From Thermus caldilimi (GTDB lineage Bacteria > Deinococcota > Deinococci > Deinococcales > Thermaceae), in assembly GCF_004684245.1 (NCBI RefSeq), contig NZ_CP038452.1, positions 916,796-980,795 of the forward strand: a stretch of DNA of 64,000 bases. The letters are read 5' to 3'. The notes beneath the pieces are model-generated. The model was not told the origin of the DNA and searched no databases. It saw nothing but the letters and a program-made list of their open reading frames with translations. Below are positions 55,481 to 63,447 of the stretch, in pieces. The first letter of the stretch is position 1. Every line of letters begins with the position of its first letter. Both the position numbers and the translations under genes were made by a program.

Positions 55481-57178
55481 ACCAGATGGGAGTTTGTAGG
55501 TAATAGTGAAGGAAGCCGTCTGCCCAGCCTGCACCGCCACCGTACCCCCGGGAGGATTGGGATTGTACTGCATCCCGTTCACCACCACGGCGTAGGCGGT
55601 AATCGTGTAGGTACCTGGGGGCAGGGTAAGCACCTGGCTCCGGGTTACCGTCTGGTCCCCACTCGGCCCAGACACCACCACATAGCCCTCGGTCCCCGGA
55701 GGAGCCCCCTCAAACAGGATGGAGAGGGCCAGCTGGCCGGTGGTGGGGGACACCTGCACGCTCAGGGTCTGGGTGCGGCTCACCCCGCCCCCCTCGGCTT
55801 TCACCACCAGGCTGTAGGTACCCGGGGCCACACTGGCGCTAACGCTCAGGACCAGAGGCACGTCCGTGGGGCCGTTCGGGCTCACGGGTCCCCCGGAAAG
55901 ACTGAACCCCGCAGGCGGGTTGACCAGGGAGAAGCTGACCTGCCCGCTGAAGCCGTTCTGGGGGCTGACGGAGGCGATGAGGGTGGTGCTCTGCCCCTGG
56001 GACAGGCTCACACTCTGGGGGGAGAGGGAGAAGGTGAAGTCCGGCTGGGGCACCACGAGGGAGAAACCTGCGCTGGCGCTGACGCCTTGTCCCTGGGCGG
56101 TGAGGGCGATGGGGTAGGTGTCCGGAGCCACGCTGGCCCCCACCCTCAGGGTGAGGGTCGCCTGGGTGGTGCCGTTCACCTGCAGGGTGGTGGGGCTCAG
56201 GCTGATCCCGTCGGGTGCGCCCTGCAGGCCGAGGCTCACCTGGCCCTGGAAGTTCTGGGCGGTCAGGGTGGCCCGGAGGGTGGCGGCGGCTCCCCTGGGA
56301 ACGGTGAGGCTGGCGGGCTCAAGGCTGAGGCTCAGGGACGCTGGCCGGTGCTCGTAGACAATCCGCACCTCCGCCTGGCCCCCCGCCTGCACCTGGACCG
56401 GGGAACCGGACACCTGGGGGACATAGGTGTCCACCGGGTCCGCTTCCACGAAGTACACCCCTGCGGGAAGGGTGAGGAGACGGCTCTCAAGGAGGGAAGC
56501 CACCGTGGTCCCATTGCCATCCTTGACCAGCACTCGGGCCTCGAGGCCAGAGGGGAGTCCCTCCACACGCACAAGCAACTCCCCTGTGCGAACTTCCTTA
56601 GTGTAGGTCACCGTTTTGGAAATCACCCCTCCCGGTGAGAGAACCACCACCTCCTGCGTGGGTGTGGGGACATATCTCTCCCCAGCCCACCCCACAGGTT
56701 CCGCCCGTAGCAAGTAGGTTCCGGCAGGAAGGCTAAGCTGCCGTGTGCCTTTGATGGACTGGTCAACCCCCTCTCCAGAGATCCGAACGCTTGCCTCTGC
56801 TCCCTGCGGCAGTCCCTCCACCACCACCACTAGAGTCCCCGGAAGGGTATCCCGGTCCAAAGCGTACACCACCCTCACCCGGCTTTCCTTCCCATACTCC
56901 ACCTTGGCGGGAGAACCCTCCACGGAAGGAACAAAAACCTCCCCCGAGGACAACTGCACCGGATCAGCCTGGACCTCGTACATGCCTTCGGGCAACTCCA
57001 GCACCCCAGAAGCCGTCAGGGTTTTGTCCGAAGGCACAACGCGCACCCGAGCTTCCACTCCCGATGGAAGCCCACTCACCTCCACCGCCAACCTGCCGTT
57101 CAGAGAACCCTGTACGCTGGTGCACGCTGTAAGCCCTAACCCCAAAAGGCTCAGGGCCAAAAACCACAACCTCACCAT
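55475..57178 (-). CDS. Outer-surface lipoprotein with repeated Ig/PEGA-like domains
   Basis: This 567-residue protein has a lipobox (LGLGLTAC) after a short signal. The mature part is built of about three PEGA-like repeats of 75-95 residues (GLPSGVEARVRV, GLPQGAEASVRI, GLPSGLEARVLV) and then two longer Ig-like repeats (SLTVPRGAAATLRATLTAQN; SVSLSQGQSTTLIASVSPQN). A final PEGA-like unit ends the chain. It may coat the surface or bridge the channel to the envelope. It overlaps the SLH gene stop. Confidence 0.75.
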   Translation of the reverse strand: MVRLWFLALSLLGLGLTACTSVQGSLNGRLAVEVSGLPSGVEARVRVVPSDKTLTASGVLELPEGMYEVQADPVQLSSGEVFVPSVEGSPAKVEYGKESRVRVVYALDRDTLPGTLVVVVEGLPQGAEASVRISGEGVDQSIKGTRQLSLPAGTYLLRAEPVGWAGERYVPTPTQEVVVLSPGGVISKTVTYTKEVRTGELLVRVEGLPSGLEARVLVKDGNGTTVASLLESRLLTLPAGVYFVEADPVDTYVPQVSGSPVQVQAGGQAEVRIVYEHRPASLSLSLEPASLTVPRGAAATLRATLTAQNFQGQVSLGLQGAPDGISLSPTTLQVNGTTQATLTLRVGASVAPDTYPIALTAQGQGVSASAGFSLVVPQPDFTFSLSPQSVSLSQGQSTTLIASVSPQNGFSGQVSFSLVNPPAGFSLSGGPVSPNGPTDVPLVLSVSASVAPGTYSLVVKAEGGGVSRTQTLSVQVSPTTGQLALSILFEGAPPGTEGYVVVSGPSGDQTVTRSQVLTLPPGTYTITAYAVVVNGMQYNPNPPGGTVAVQAGQTASFTITYKLPSGP

Positions 57179-58347
57179 TGGTACATCACCCCCACGCCAA
57201 ACCGGGACACGATAGGACCAGACCCCAACGGGTAGGAGTAAACCCCCTCCGCCACCAGGGACAACCCGCTCAGCAAATCCACCTTGAGCCCAAAAGATCC
57301 CTCGCCATAGGTGAAGCCCGGGCCAAAAAACCCACGCCCCAGCCCCAGACCTATCCGGTACCCCACGCCTTCCCCCTCGTGTCGGTAACCCAAGGAACCG
57401 GAAAGGTACGGGCCAGGATTGCCCAAGGCCCCCAACAAGCGCACAGAAAAGCCCCCGGAGGTAACGTACTCCCCCACGCCAAACCCGGAACTTAGGCCTG
57501 AAAGGTAAAGGCCCACTCCAAACGGCTTGGGCTTGCGCACCCTAGGCACTTCCTCACGAAGCTTCCGCACCTCTTCCCGAAGAGTCTTCAGCCCCTCCTC
57601 CAGACTCGTCACACGCCTCTCCAGTGCGGCTAGATTTTTCTCTAGCTCCCCCACCTTACCCAAACTCGCTTCCAAAGCAGCCACCTTGGAAGCCGCTTGG
57701 GACAACGAAGAGGAAAGCGCATTCCACCTTTCCTCAAGCGTCCTGCGATCACCCTCCCGAGCTTGGTTCCAGGCTTCCTCCAGGGCTTTGACCTTGGCAT
57801 CCAAATCACGCAAGGCTCCCGCCAAAGCCGAAAGCTCTTCCCGCTGGTCCTTGAGGGCCTTATACACCAACCCCTCAAGCCCAGAAAGCCTGGCGTAAGC
57901 CTCTTGCAGTTGTCTCAGCGCTTCTTCTCCCGCTTCCACCCCCTTGCCCGCCAAGGAAGAAAGCTCATCCCTCAGGGAAGCCAGCCTCCCTTCCATTCCC
58001 GTCAGCCTGTCCGCCAAAGTGTTCGTCCCCTGACGAGCTTCCTCCACTCCCTCCTGAAGAGCCTTTACCGCTGCCAAAAGTCCTTTCAGCCGCTCTATGT
58101 CCTCCCGGGTAAGCTCCCTCAAGTCCTTCAAGCGATACTGGAGAATCAGCCGCCACAGCGTCACCGCCGCTTGGGCCCGGCTGAACTGCCCGTCAGGACG
58201 AAAGGTTCCCTCAGGAAACCCATACAGAAGCCCCTCGTTCGCTAGCTGCTCGATGGCCTCCCTAGCCCAATGCCCCTGAGGAACATCGGAAAACTGCGCC
58301 CACCCCAGGGCACTCAAAAGCATCCCCAAGAGAAGAACCCTCCTCAT
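57172..58347 (-). CDS. SLH-domain outer-membrane beta-barrel protein
   Basis: This 391-residue protein has a signal peptide (MRRVLLLGMLLSALGWAQFS), one SLH domain (FSDVPQGHWAREAIEQLANE, GLLYGFPEGTFRPDGQFSRA), a long coiled coil at residues 70-260 (LAALERRVTSLEEGLKTLRE) and a C-terminal beta-rich part ending in W (VSRFGVGVMYQW), as in barrel proteins. This plan matches Thermus SlpM-like proteins that link peptidoglycan to the outer membrane. In a T4SS operon it could anchor the channel or substitute for VirB7/9 fixation. Confidence 0.8.
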   Translation of the reverse strand: MRRVLLLGMLLSALGWAQFSDVPQGHWAREAIEQLANEGLLYGFPEGTFRPDGQFSRAQAAVTLWRLILQYRLKDLRELTREDIERLKGLLAAVKALQEGVEEARQGTNTLADRLTGMEGRLASLRDELSSLAGKGVEAGEEALRQLQEAYARLSGLEGLVYKALKDQREELSALAGALRDLDAKVKALEEAWNQAREGDRRTLEERWNALSSSLSQAASKVAALEASLGKVGELEKNLAALERRVTSLEEGLKTLREEVRKLREEVPRVRKPKPFGVGLYLSGLSSGFGVGEYVTSGGFSVRLLGALGNPGPYLSGSLGYRHEGEGVGYRIGLGLGRGFFGPGFTYGEGSFGLKVDLLSGLSLVAEGVYSYPLGSGPIVSRFGVGVMYQW

Positions 58348-59090
58348 TTCACCTCACCCCACCGCTGGCTCAGCATCACCTCACGACCGCTTCCCACCAC
58401 CGTAGCCGTCCAAGTAAGCTCCAGAGGAGGGGTTCCCTTCTCCACAAGAAGAGCTCCCCGCTCCGTTTCCCCAGGCATCAGCCGCCCCGGAACCGCCGCT
58501 CCCTCACGCCAAAGCAGCCGGAAGCTGTAAGGCCCACCAGCTCCCCGCAAAGAAAGACGAGCCGTGTCCAGGATCACAGGATCCCGTCCCGCGTTGTAGA
58601 TGCGGTACTCCAGCAACAACCCCTCCCCCGCTCGGGTAACCGTAAACTCCCCCTGCACGGGAAGTGCCACAGGAGAAGAGGCCGCACGTGAAGCCGCAGA
58701 CTTCTGTTCCGGCAACGGAGGTTCAGGGTTGTCCGCCTTGGGATAACGCACCCGGTAGCGGTACGTGCTGAAGCTCCGCTCGTCAATGACCAGCCGGAGC
58801 ATGAACACCCTTCCCCCCGCCGTCACCACCAAATCCGTGGTCCCCGCCCGCTTCGTGGGCCTCAGGTAGATGCTGTTGCCAAACACCCGAAGCTCAAACA
58901 GGTCCGAACGAGCAGAAACCGCCTGCTCCACCTGCTCGTCCACATCCACCACCGTCAAAAATCCCGGCGTGAGCACCACGATACCCGGACGGGTCATCAA
59001 ATCCCGCACATCGTAAATCCGCTCCACGTAAGGGCCAAGTTGTGCCAGGGCTATGCTCCAAAGGGCCAACACCCAACCGAGAACGCGCAT
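58344..59090 (-). CDS. VirB9/TraK-like periplasmic protein
   Basis: This 248-residue protein has a signal (MRVLGWVLALWSIALAQLGP) and a VirB9-like N-terminal domain: GFLTVVDVDEQVEQAVSARS, ELRVFGNSIYLRPTKRAGTT and DLVVTAGGRVFMLRLVI, matching the family's G..L.LRP...TNL.V....Y.F.L core. The C-terminal domain is beta-rich. It would form the outer layer of the T4SS core complex with the VirB10-like pair and the smaller paralogue next to it. Confidence 0.7.
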   Translation of the reverse strand: MRVLGWVLALWSIALAQLGPYVERIYDVRDLMTRPGIVVLTPGFLTVVDVDEQVEQAVSARSDLFELRVFGNSIYLRPTKRAGTTDLVVTAGGRVFMLRLVIDERSFSTYRYRVRYPKADNPEPPLPEQKSAASRAASSPVALPVQGEFTVTRAGEGLLLEYRIYNAGRDPVILDTARLSLRGAGGPYSFRLLWREGAAVPGRLMPGETERGALLVEKGTPPLELTWTATVVGSGREVMLSQRWGEVK

Positions 59091-59104
59091 CACTCCTTAC
59101 CTCC

Positions 59105-59443
59105 TCACCGAAAGCGGTAGGTCTTAGCCAAGGTCTTGTCCGCCACCACCACCTCTAGCCTGTATTCCCTGCCATCCCGAAGCATGATCCAGAGCTCCCC
59201 CTGCCCCTCCCGAACCAAGGGACGGAGCAGAACCAAGGTGCCTTCCAAAACCGCCACCTGGACATAGGGCCACCCTGTGGCTACATACCTCACCTCCTCC
59301 CCAAAACGAAGCACCGTTGTCCCGTAAGGAACCAGCTCCACCTTTGCCGTTACCCTCATGGGCGGGCGAACCCACCCTCCCCCCGCCGCCCAGGCCAAGC
59401 TCCCTATCGCCAACACCACTACCCAAAGGCGAAAAAAGGTCAT
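59105..59443 (-). CDS. Small VirB9/TraK-N-like exported protein
   Basis: This 112-residue protein starts MTFFRLWVVVLAIGSLAWAA (signal peptide). The body, VPYGTTVLRFGEEVRYVATG then VLEGTLVLLRPLVREGQGEL then EYRLEVVV, follows the same N-terminal VirB9/TraK pattern as the next gene but lacks a second domain. The two are probably paralogues sharing the core complex. TATAAT lies nine bases before the ATG, so the message is nearly leaderless. Confidence 0.65.
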   Translation of the reverse strand: MTFFRLWVVVLAIGSLAWAAGGGWVRPPMRVTAKVELVPYGTTVLRFGEEVRYVATGWPYVQVAVLEGTLVLLRPLVREGQGELWIMLRDGREYRLEVVVADKTLAKTYRFR

Positions 59444-59500
59444 CTCGCAAAGATTATACACCGTAGTTGAAATCTCGTGGATTGAACCTGTGATATACTC
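59444..59500. promoter_or_regulatory. Divergent promoter region with CTACGG box
   Basis: On the minus strand ACTACGGTG abuts TATAAT (59453-59458), as at 55458-55480. On the plus strand TATACT (59493-59498) lies about 20 bp before an AAAGGAGG site. The shared box suggests one activator for both outer-complex operons. Confidence 0.5.
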
Positions 59501-59524
59501 TACTTGATCCGAAAGGAGGGGATG

Positions 59525-59686
59525 ATGAGGAAGGTTGTGGCAACCTTGGCAGTGTTCGTGGCTGTGGGAGTCCCCGCTTTACGGGCGTGGAGGGGGGAAC
59601 TTCCCTTCCCTAACGTGGAAGCGGCTTGGGTTTTCGTCCTGCTAATGGTGGCGGCTGTAGCGATGGCTGCCACCGAAAGGAGGTAG
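59525..59686 (+). CDS. Small two-helix membrane protein
   Basis: This 53-residue protein starts MRKVVATLAVFVAVGVPALR after AAAGGAGGGG; a tandem ATG one codon earlier is an alternative. Two hydrophobic helices flank a short loop (WRGELPFPNVEAAW), a layout like VirB2/VirB3-sized proteins. It forms a two-gene operon with a second small membrane protein and a terminator. Confidence 0.6.
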   Translation: MRKVVATLAVFVAVGVPALRAWRGELPFPNVEAAWVFVLLMVAAVAMAATERR

Positions 59687-59689
59687 GCG

Positions 59690-59881
59690 GTGAGGAAACC
59701 CGAACTCCCACCCGGTGACCCCCACGTCATCGATGTGGAGTGGAGGGAGATTGAGGAAAGGCCGAGGAAAGGCTTCCACCAAGCGGTCAGGGAATGGGCT
59801 CTGACTGTTCTGGTGGTGGCCGGAGCCATCGCTGGCTTCTGGCTGGCGATGGGCATTCTGGCCTACCTGCTGGGTTTCTGA
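59690..59881 (+). CDS. Small single-pass membrane protein
   Basis: This 63-residue protein starts at a GTG after AGGAGGTAGGCG (MRKPELPPGDPHVIDVEWRE). A charged N-terminal half is followed by one long hydrophobic helix (LTVLVVAGAIAGFWLAMGIL). It is coupled to the small membrane gene just upstream. No family recognised. Confidence 0.6.
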   Translation: MRKPELPPGDPHVIDVEWREIEERPRKGFHQAVREWALTVLVVAGAIAGFWLAMGILAYLLGF

Positions 59882-59897
59882 TCGCAGAAGCCCACGG

Positions 59898-59924
59898 ACC
59901 GCCCTCGACCTCGAGGGCGGTTTT
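59898..59924 (+). terminator. Terminator of the two small membrane genes
   Basis: ACCGCCCTCGA pairs perfectly with TCGAGGGCGGT across two bases, followed by TTTT. Confidence 0.8.
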
Positions 59925-60028
59925 CAGGTTTCCTCATCCAGGGCAAGGGCTAGGAGGTAAAACAGGAAGGCCCCTAGCCACCCCAGGCTTTCCCAAAGGA
60001 ACCGGATGAGAAAGAAGAAGACCCCCAT
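59924..60028 (-). CDS. 34-residue membrane peptide
   Basis: The frame MGVFFFLIRFLWESLGWLGA ends LALALDEET: one long hydrophobic helix and an acidic tail. It fits between the TPR lipoprotein stop and the plus-strand terminator, but the upstream GCATGGA is a poor ribosome binding site. It is plausible but not secure. Confidence 0.4.
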   Translation of the reverse strand: MGVFFFLIRFLWESLGWLGAFLFYLLALALDEET

Positions 60029-60067
60029 TCCATGCAACAGGATGGGGGATGAAGCGGGAAAGCGCCT

Positions 60068-60877
60068 TTAGTTCGCCTTGAGCGTGCCCAAACGGGCCTT
60101 GGCCTCCTCGTAGGTGGGGCGGTCCACGGGCGTACCCCGCTCAAAGGCGCTAACGATGGACTCATACACCGTACGAGCTTCCCCCAGCCGTCCTAGGCCC
60201 TCAAGAGCCTTCCCCCGCTCTAAAACCACCCGCCAAAGGGCCGGGAGGCTCACCAAGGGGTTCAGCTCTCCACGCCAGGTTTCCCACTCCTTGAAGTAAA
60301 CCTCCGCTTCCGAGAGGGCTTCCTCGTAGGATTTCGCAGCCACAAGTGCCCGCACCAAGAGTTCCCTCCCCCGAAGCTTCTGGGGGAGCCGGGAACTTAG
60401 GCGAAACCGATCGGAAACCGGGGCTGCCTTTTCCACCAGAACCCGTGCATCCCGCACAGCCTTCTCGGGAGTAAAGCGCAGATACGCCTCTGCCCTCCCG
60501 TACCCGTACTCCCACACGTCCCTCCCCTGGCGGTCAAAGGCATAGGGGTACAGGGCCCGCAGGCCAAGGTTGAAGTAGCTGGCCGCTACTGAGTAGTCCC
60601 CTGAGGCCAGATAGTAGCGCCCGTAGAGGTAGTAGAACTCCGGCCCCACCTCCGCTCCCCGACGCTCTCTGGACAGCTGGTCAAAAGCAATCTCCCTCAC
60701 CCGAGGATCAGGGCTCACCAAGCGCTCCTCCGAAACCGAAGGCAACGCCGTTCTCTCGCGGTAAATCCCGCTCCCCGGCAAGACCTGACCCAAATCCACC
60801 TCGCCTAACGGATTGCCCGTTAGGGTAGGAGCACACCCAGCAAACACCCCAACGAAAACCAGGAAAAAGACCCGCAT
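60068..60877 (-). CDS. TPR-like lipoprotein
   Basis: This 269-residue protein has a lipobox (VGVFAGC) after a short signal. The mature part is helical with several TPR-like pairs (GPEFYYLYGRYYLASGDYSV; WEYGYGRAEAYLRF; ALEGLGRLGEARTVYESIVS). TPR lipoproteins often serve as assembly factors for pili and secretin rings. It lies in the operon with the M50 protease and the paired proteins upstream. Confidence 0.7.
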   Translation of the reverse strand: MRVFFLVFVGVFAGCAPTLTGNPLGEVDLGQVLPGSGIYRERTALPSVSEERLVSPDPRVREIAFDQLSRERRGAEVGPEFYYLYGRYYLASGDYSVAASYFNLGLRALYPYAFDRQGRDVWEYGYGRAEAYLRFTPEKAVRDARVLVEKAAPVSDRFRLSSRLPQKLRGRELLVRALVAAKSYEEALSEAEVYFKEWETWRGELNPLVSLPALWRVVLERGKALEGLGRLGEARTVYESIVSAFERGTPVDRPTYEEAKARLGTLKAN

Positions 60878-60883
60878 TTCCCC

Positions 60884-61579
60884 TCACCTTCCTAGAAGTC
60901 CCAGGTCAAACCCCAAGGCCACCACCATCAAAGTCGCCACAAAAACTAGTCCTGCGATCACGCTCCAGGTCACCACCGCATCCCGGTACCGTCCCCGAAC
61001 CCAAGAAAGCCACACCTGCCCCCCATCTAAAGGAGGCAACGGGATAAGGTTGAACCAACCCAGGATCATGTTCAGGACAGTCCAGAAACCCAGAGCCTTG
61101 ACCACACCACCTTCCACCATCTCCGCACCCCCCCGGAAAAAGGCCACGAACCCCATGTCCTCCCGGCTCAACCCACCCGAAAAAAGAAGGAACAGGTTCT
61201 CCCCCAAAATCCACGGGACGAGAAAAAAGGTGCTTATCCCCCTAACCAAAACCTCTCCGTTTCCCGTAAGTATCCCGGCCAAGACCAGGCCCAGAAAAGC
61301 TCCCAGGAAAGAGAAGAGAGGTCCTGCCAGGTAAACCCGGGTTGCTTGCCAGGGGGAAGCTGTGGAGAAGCGTTCCCCGGGTTTGACAAAGGCGTAGAGG
61401 GGCAAAAGCCCGAGGCGGTACTCGGTTTCTCCCACCCGCTTGCGCCAAACCCAAGGCGGACCGCCCAGGGCCACCGTTGCCACAGGGAAACCCATCCACT
61501 TTAGGGCCCACAGGTGTCCCTGTTCATGCACCACCAAGGCCAAGTAGAGGATGAGGAGCACGACCAAAAGCTCAAGCAC
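60884..61579 (-). CDS. M50/site-2-type intramembrane metalloprotease
   Basis: This 231-residue polytopic protein has the zinc motif VVHEQGHLWAL (HExxH) at residue 18 in the first helix and NLIPLPPLDGGQVW near residue 170, matching the NPxP..LDG motif that supplies the third ligand. The short form has no PDZ domain. Such proteases cut membrane-bound anti-sigma or signal proteins. In this operon its substrate could be the membrane-wHTH protein or a small membrane protein; this is inference. Confidence 0.8.
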   Translation of the reverse strand: MLELLVVLLILYLALVVHEQGHLWALKWMGFPVATVALGGPPWVWRKRVGETEYRLGLLPLYAFVKPGERFSTASPWQATRVYLAGPLFSFLGAFLGLVLAGILTGNGEVLVRGISTFFLVPWILGENLFLLFSGGLSREDMGFVAFFRGGAEMVEGGVVKALGFWTVLNMILGWFNLIPLPPLDGGQVWLSWVRGRYRDAVVTWSVIAGLVFVATLMVVALGFDLGLLGR

Positions 61580-62075
61580 TCTTCACCTCCATTCCCATGT
61601 AAGGAGGTGTGGTCTCCCCTCCTCCATGTTTCCGGCCTTCGGGGAGATACTGAACCATCCGTTTGACCACCTCCCCCAAGACCTCCGGCTCAACGCCAGC
61701 CTCCATGAGTTCCAGAAGCAAGAGAACCTCGGACTCATCCGCTTCCCCCTTCAACCGCACCGCCGCTTCCAGCACTTTCACATCGCCCAGGGGAAGAACC
61801 CGCTCCACCAAACCCTCTAGCTCCCGCCAACCCGCCCTGGGGGCTTTGCGGTTGGGAAACTTGTAGGCGTAGGGGCTCCTCGCCAGGATAATGGCGTAGG
61901 CTCCCGCCTCCCCCAAACGCCCCTCCCGCACCCAAGCCCCGTACCGGGCGAACTCCCGGTCCAAAAGCACCTTGAAACCCATGGTGAGGGCTTTCGCCAA
62001 GTAGCGGTCCCCCGAAATCCAAACCTCGGCCACCTTACGCGCCACCTCCGGTTGTTGCCTCAACTTCACCCTCGT
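61572..62075 (-). CDS. Hypothetical protein, paralogue of its upstream neighbour
   Basis: This 167-residue protein starts MTRVKLRQQPEVARKVAEVW after GGAGGGGAGGC. Residues 70-125 contain APRAGWRELEGLVERVLPLG and EAAVRLKGEADESEVLLLLE. The same pattern (GWRELDPLVELF, AEAAIHLKRRASWPEARWLE) occurs in the next gene upstream. It is mainly helical without a signal peptide. It probably forms a heterodimer with that protein; no family recognised. Confidence 0.6.
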   Translation of the reverse strand, partial: TRVKLRQQPEVARKVAEVWISGDRYLAKALTMGFKVLLDREFARYGAWVREGRLGEAGAYAIILARSPYAYKFPNRKAPRAGWRELEGLVERVLPLGDVKVLEAAVRLKGEADESEVLLLLELMEAGVEPEVLGEVVKRMVQYLPEGRKHGGGETTPPYMGMEVKSA

Positions 62076-62571
62076 CATGCCTCCCCTCCTTCGGCATCTC
62101 AGGCCCAGGAACCACAAACCCTATGCCCAATCTCTCCAGCATAAGCCGGTGTTCCCTCAACCACCGCACCGCGAAAGACAGGTCCTCCCAACTCACCTCC
62201 TTTCCTAGCCTCCTGTGCAAAAGCTCAAGCCAACGAGCTTCCGGCCAACTTGCCCGGCGTTTGAGGTGGATGGCCGCCTCCGCCCCCACCGCGTCCCCCT
62301 GGCGGGAAAAAAGCTCCACCAAAGGGTCCAGCTCGCGCCATCCCCCTGCAGGGCGCTCAGGCTGGTCCTTGTAAAACCAGGGGGATTTGACCATCAACCC
62401 CGCCAGCACCGCCGCCTCGCACGTCCGCCCCCGCTCCACAAGCTCCAAAAGCTTCCTCATCTCCCTCCGCCACAGCACACCCACGGCCCCTAAAAGCCCC
62501 AGGGCCAAAAACGTTTCCCCCTTCCGCAGTAGGGAAAGGATCTCGAGAGAAAGATTCTCCACAGGCTTCAA
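62035..62571 (-). CDS. Membrane-associated paralogue of the neighbouring protein
   Basis: This protein of about 178 residues starts at a TTG overlapping the previous stop (TTGA). After a short amphipathic start, one hydrophobic segment (TFLALGLLGAVGVLWRR) precedes the soluble domain, which shares the GWREL...LVE...EAA..LK pattern with the gene downstream. It overlaps that gene by 41 bp. The pair looks like a membrane-anchored and a soluble version of one domain. Confidence 0.6.
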   Translation of the reverse strand: MKPVENLSLEILSLLRKGETFLALGLLGAVGVLWRREMRKLLELVERGRTCEAAVLAGLMVKSPWFYKDQPERPAGGWRELDPLVELFSRQGDAVGAEAAIHLKRRASWPEARWLELLHRRLGKEVSWEDLSFAVRWLREHRLMLERLGIGFVVPGPEMPKEGRHDEGEVEATTGGGA

Positions 62572-62921
62572 GACAGCACCCTCCCCAAGACCCCCGCCCA
62601 AAACGCAAGCTTGGTCCCCAAGCTCATAAGCTTCTCAGAAAGGTAAACCGCAGCACCCTGGGGATCCCCTAGAACCCAGGACGCCCACCTCATGGTCGTT
62701 GCTACAAATCCTTCCACTTCCCGCTCCAACCAAAGGGCCCAGCTTTGCAACCAGGCTTCCACCTCCTTCGGTGCCCAAAGCCAGTATCCCAGGACGAGTA
62801 CCCCTGCAACTCCCAAGGCCCAGCGAAGGGGCACCCTAAGGAAGCTCCCCACCACCAATCCCGCCATGAACGCCAGGCTCATCGAGAAAAACACCTGCTC
62901 ATACGGAAGCTGCCCTGGCAT
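62568..62921 (-). CDS. Small membrane protein
   Basis: This 117-residue protein starts MPGQLPYEQVFFSMSLAFMA. It has two N-terminal transmembrane helices (VFFSMSLAFMAGLVVGSFLR; WALGVAGVLVLGYWLWA) and an amphipathic C-terminal half. It overlaps the RuvC-like gene by 23 bp. No family recognised; a T4SS inner-membrane part is possible. Confidence 0.6.
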   Translation of the reverse strand: MPGQLPYEQVFFSMSLAFMAGLVVGSFLRVPLRWALGVAGVLVLGYWLWAPKEVEAWLQSWALWLEREVEGFVATTMRWASWVLGDPQGAAVYLSEKLMSLGTKLAFWAGVLGRVLS

Positions 62922-63447
62922 AGCTTTCCCCCCTCAACAGACCAGCGTACCTTGCCAACCCCAGGGCATCCAGAGCATGAGGGCGGTCCTTTCGGGACAT
63001 TCGCCTGAGCTCGTCCAAAAGAGGGCCCCACCCGTCCAGGTACAACCGCAACCAAATCCCCCTGTCTGTGGGGTCCAGCCCCGAGGGAGGATGAAAACCG
63101 GGGATCCCTTTGAACCCTTGCGGAATCCGGGGAGCCATCTCCTGCTTCCAGCGGGGAGACACCGTTTCCGCCCCCAGGGCAACAAACGCTCCCACCAAAG
63201 CCACAGGAACCAGCGCATGCCGTCCCGGTCGTTTGCCCCGCACGCTCCACCCTTCCACCAAAATCACCTCCGCCTCCAAGAGAAGAGGGTGGAGTTCTCG
63301 CAAAGCTACACGCACAGCCTCTGTGGCATCTTCGGGTAAGCGTAGAACCCCCATTTTCCCTGGGGGAACAAGAGCGTAACCAAGGTGCTGTCCCGGATCA
63401 ATCCCCAAGACCGAGAGCTTTTTTGACCCTTCCAGCCCAACCCTCAT
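62899..63447 (-). CDS. RuvC-like RNase H-fold nuclease
   Basis: This 182-residue protein has the RuvC/RNase-H start SVLGIDPGQHLGYALV with the first catalytic Asp, a second acidic site AEVILVEGWSVRGKR, and HALDALGLARYAG near the end, the D-A-L helix that supplies the last acidic residue. Size and motif order fit a Holliday-junction resolvase-like nuclease. Overlaps on both sides place it inside the T4SS-linked operon, so a role in processing transferred DNA is possible. Confidence 0.75.
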   Translation of the reverse strand: MRVGLEGSKKLSVLGIDPGQHLGYALVPPGKMGVLRLPEDATEAVRVALRELHPLLLEAEVILVEGWSVRGKRPGRHALVPVALVGAFVALGAETVSPRWKQEMAPRIPQGFKGIPGFHPPSGLDPTDRGIWLRLYLDGWGPLLDELRRMSRKDRPHALDALGLARYAGLLRGESYARAASV

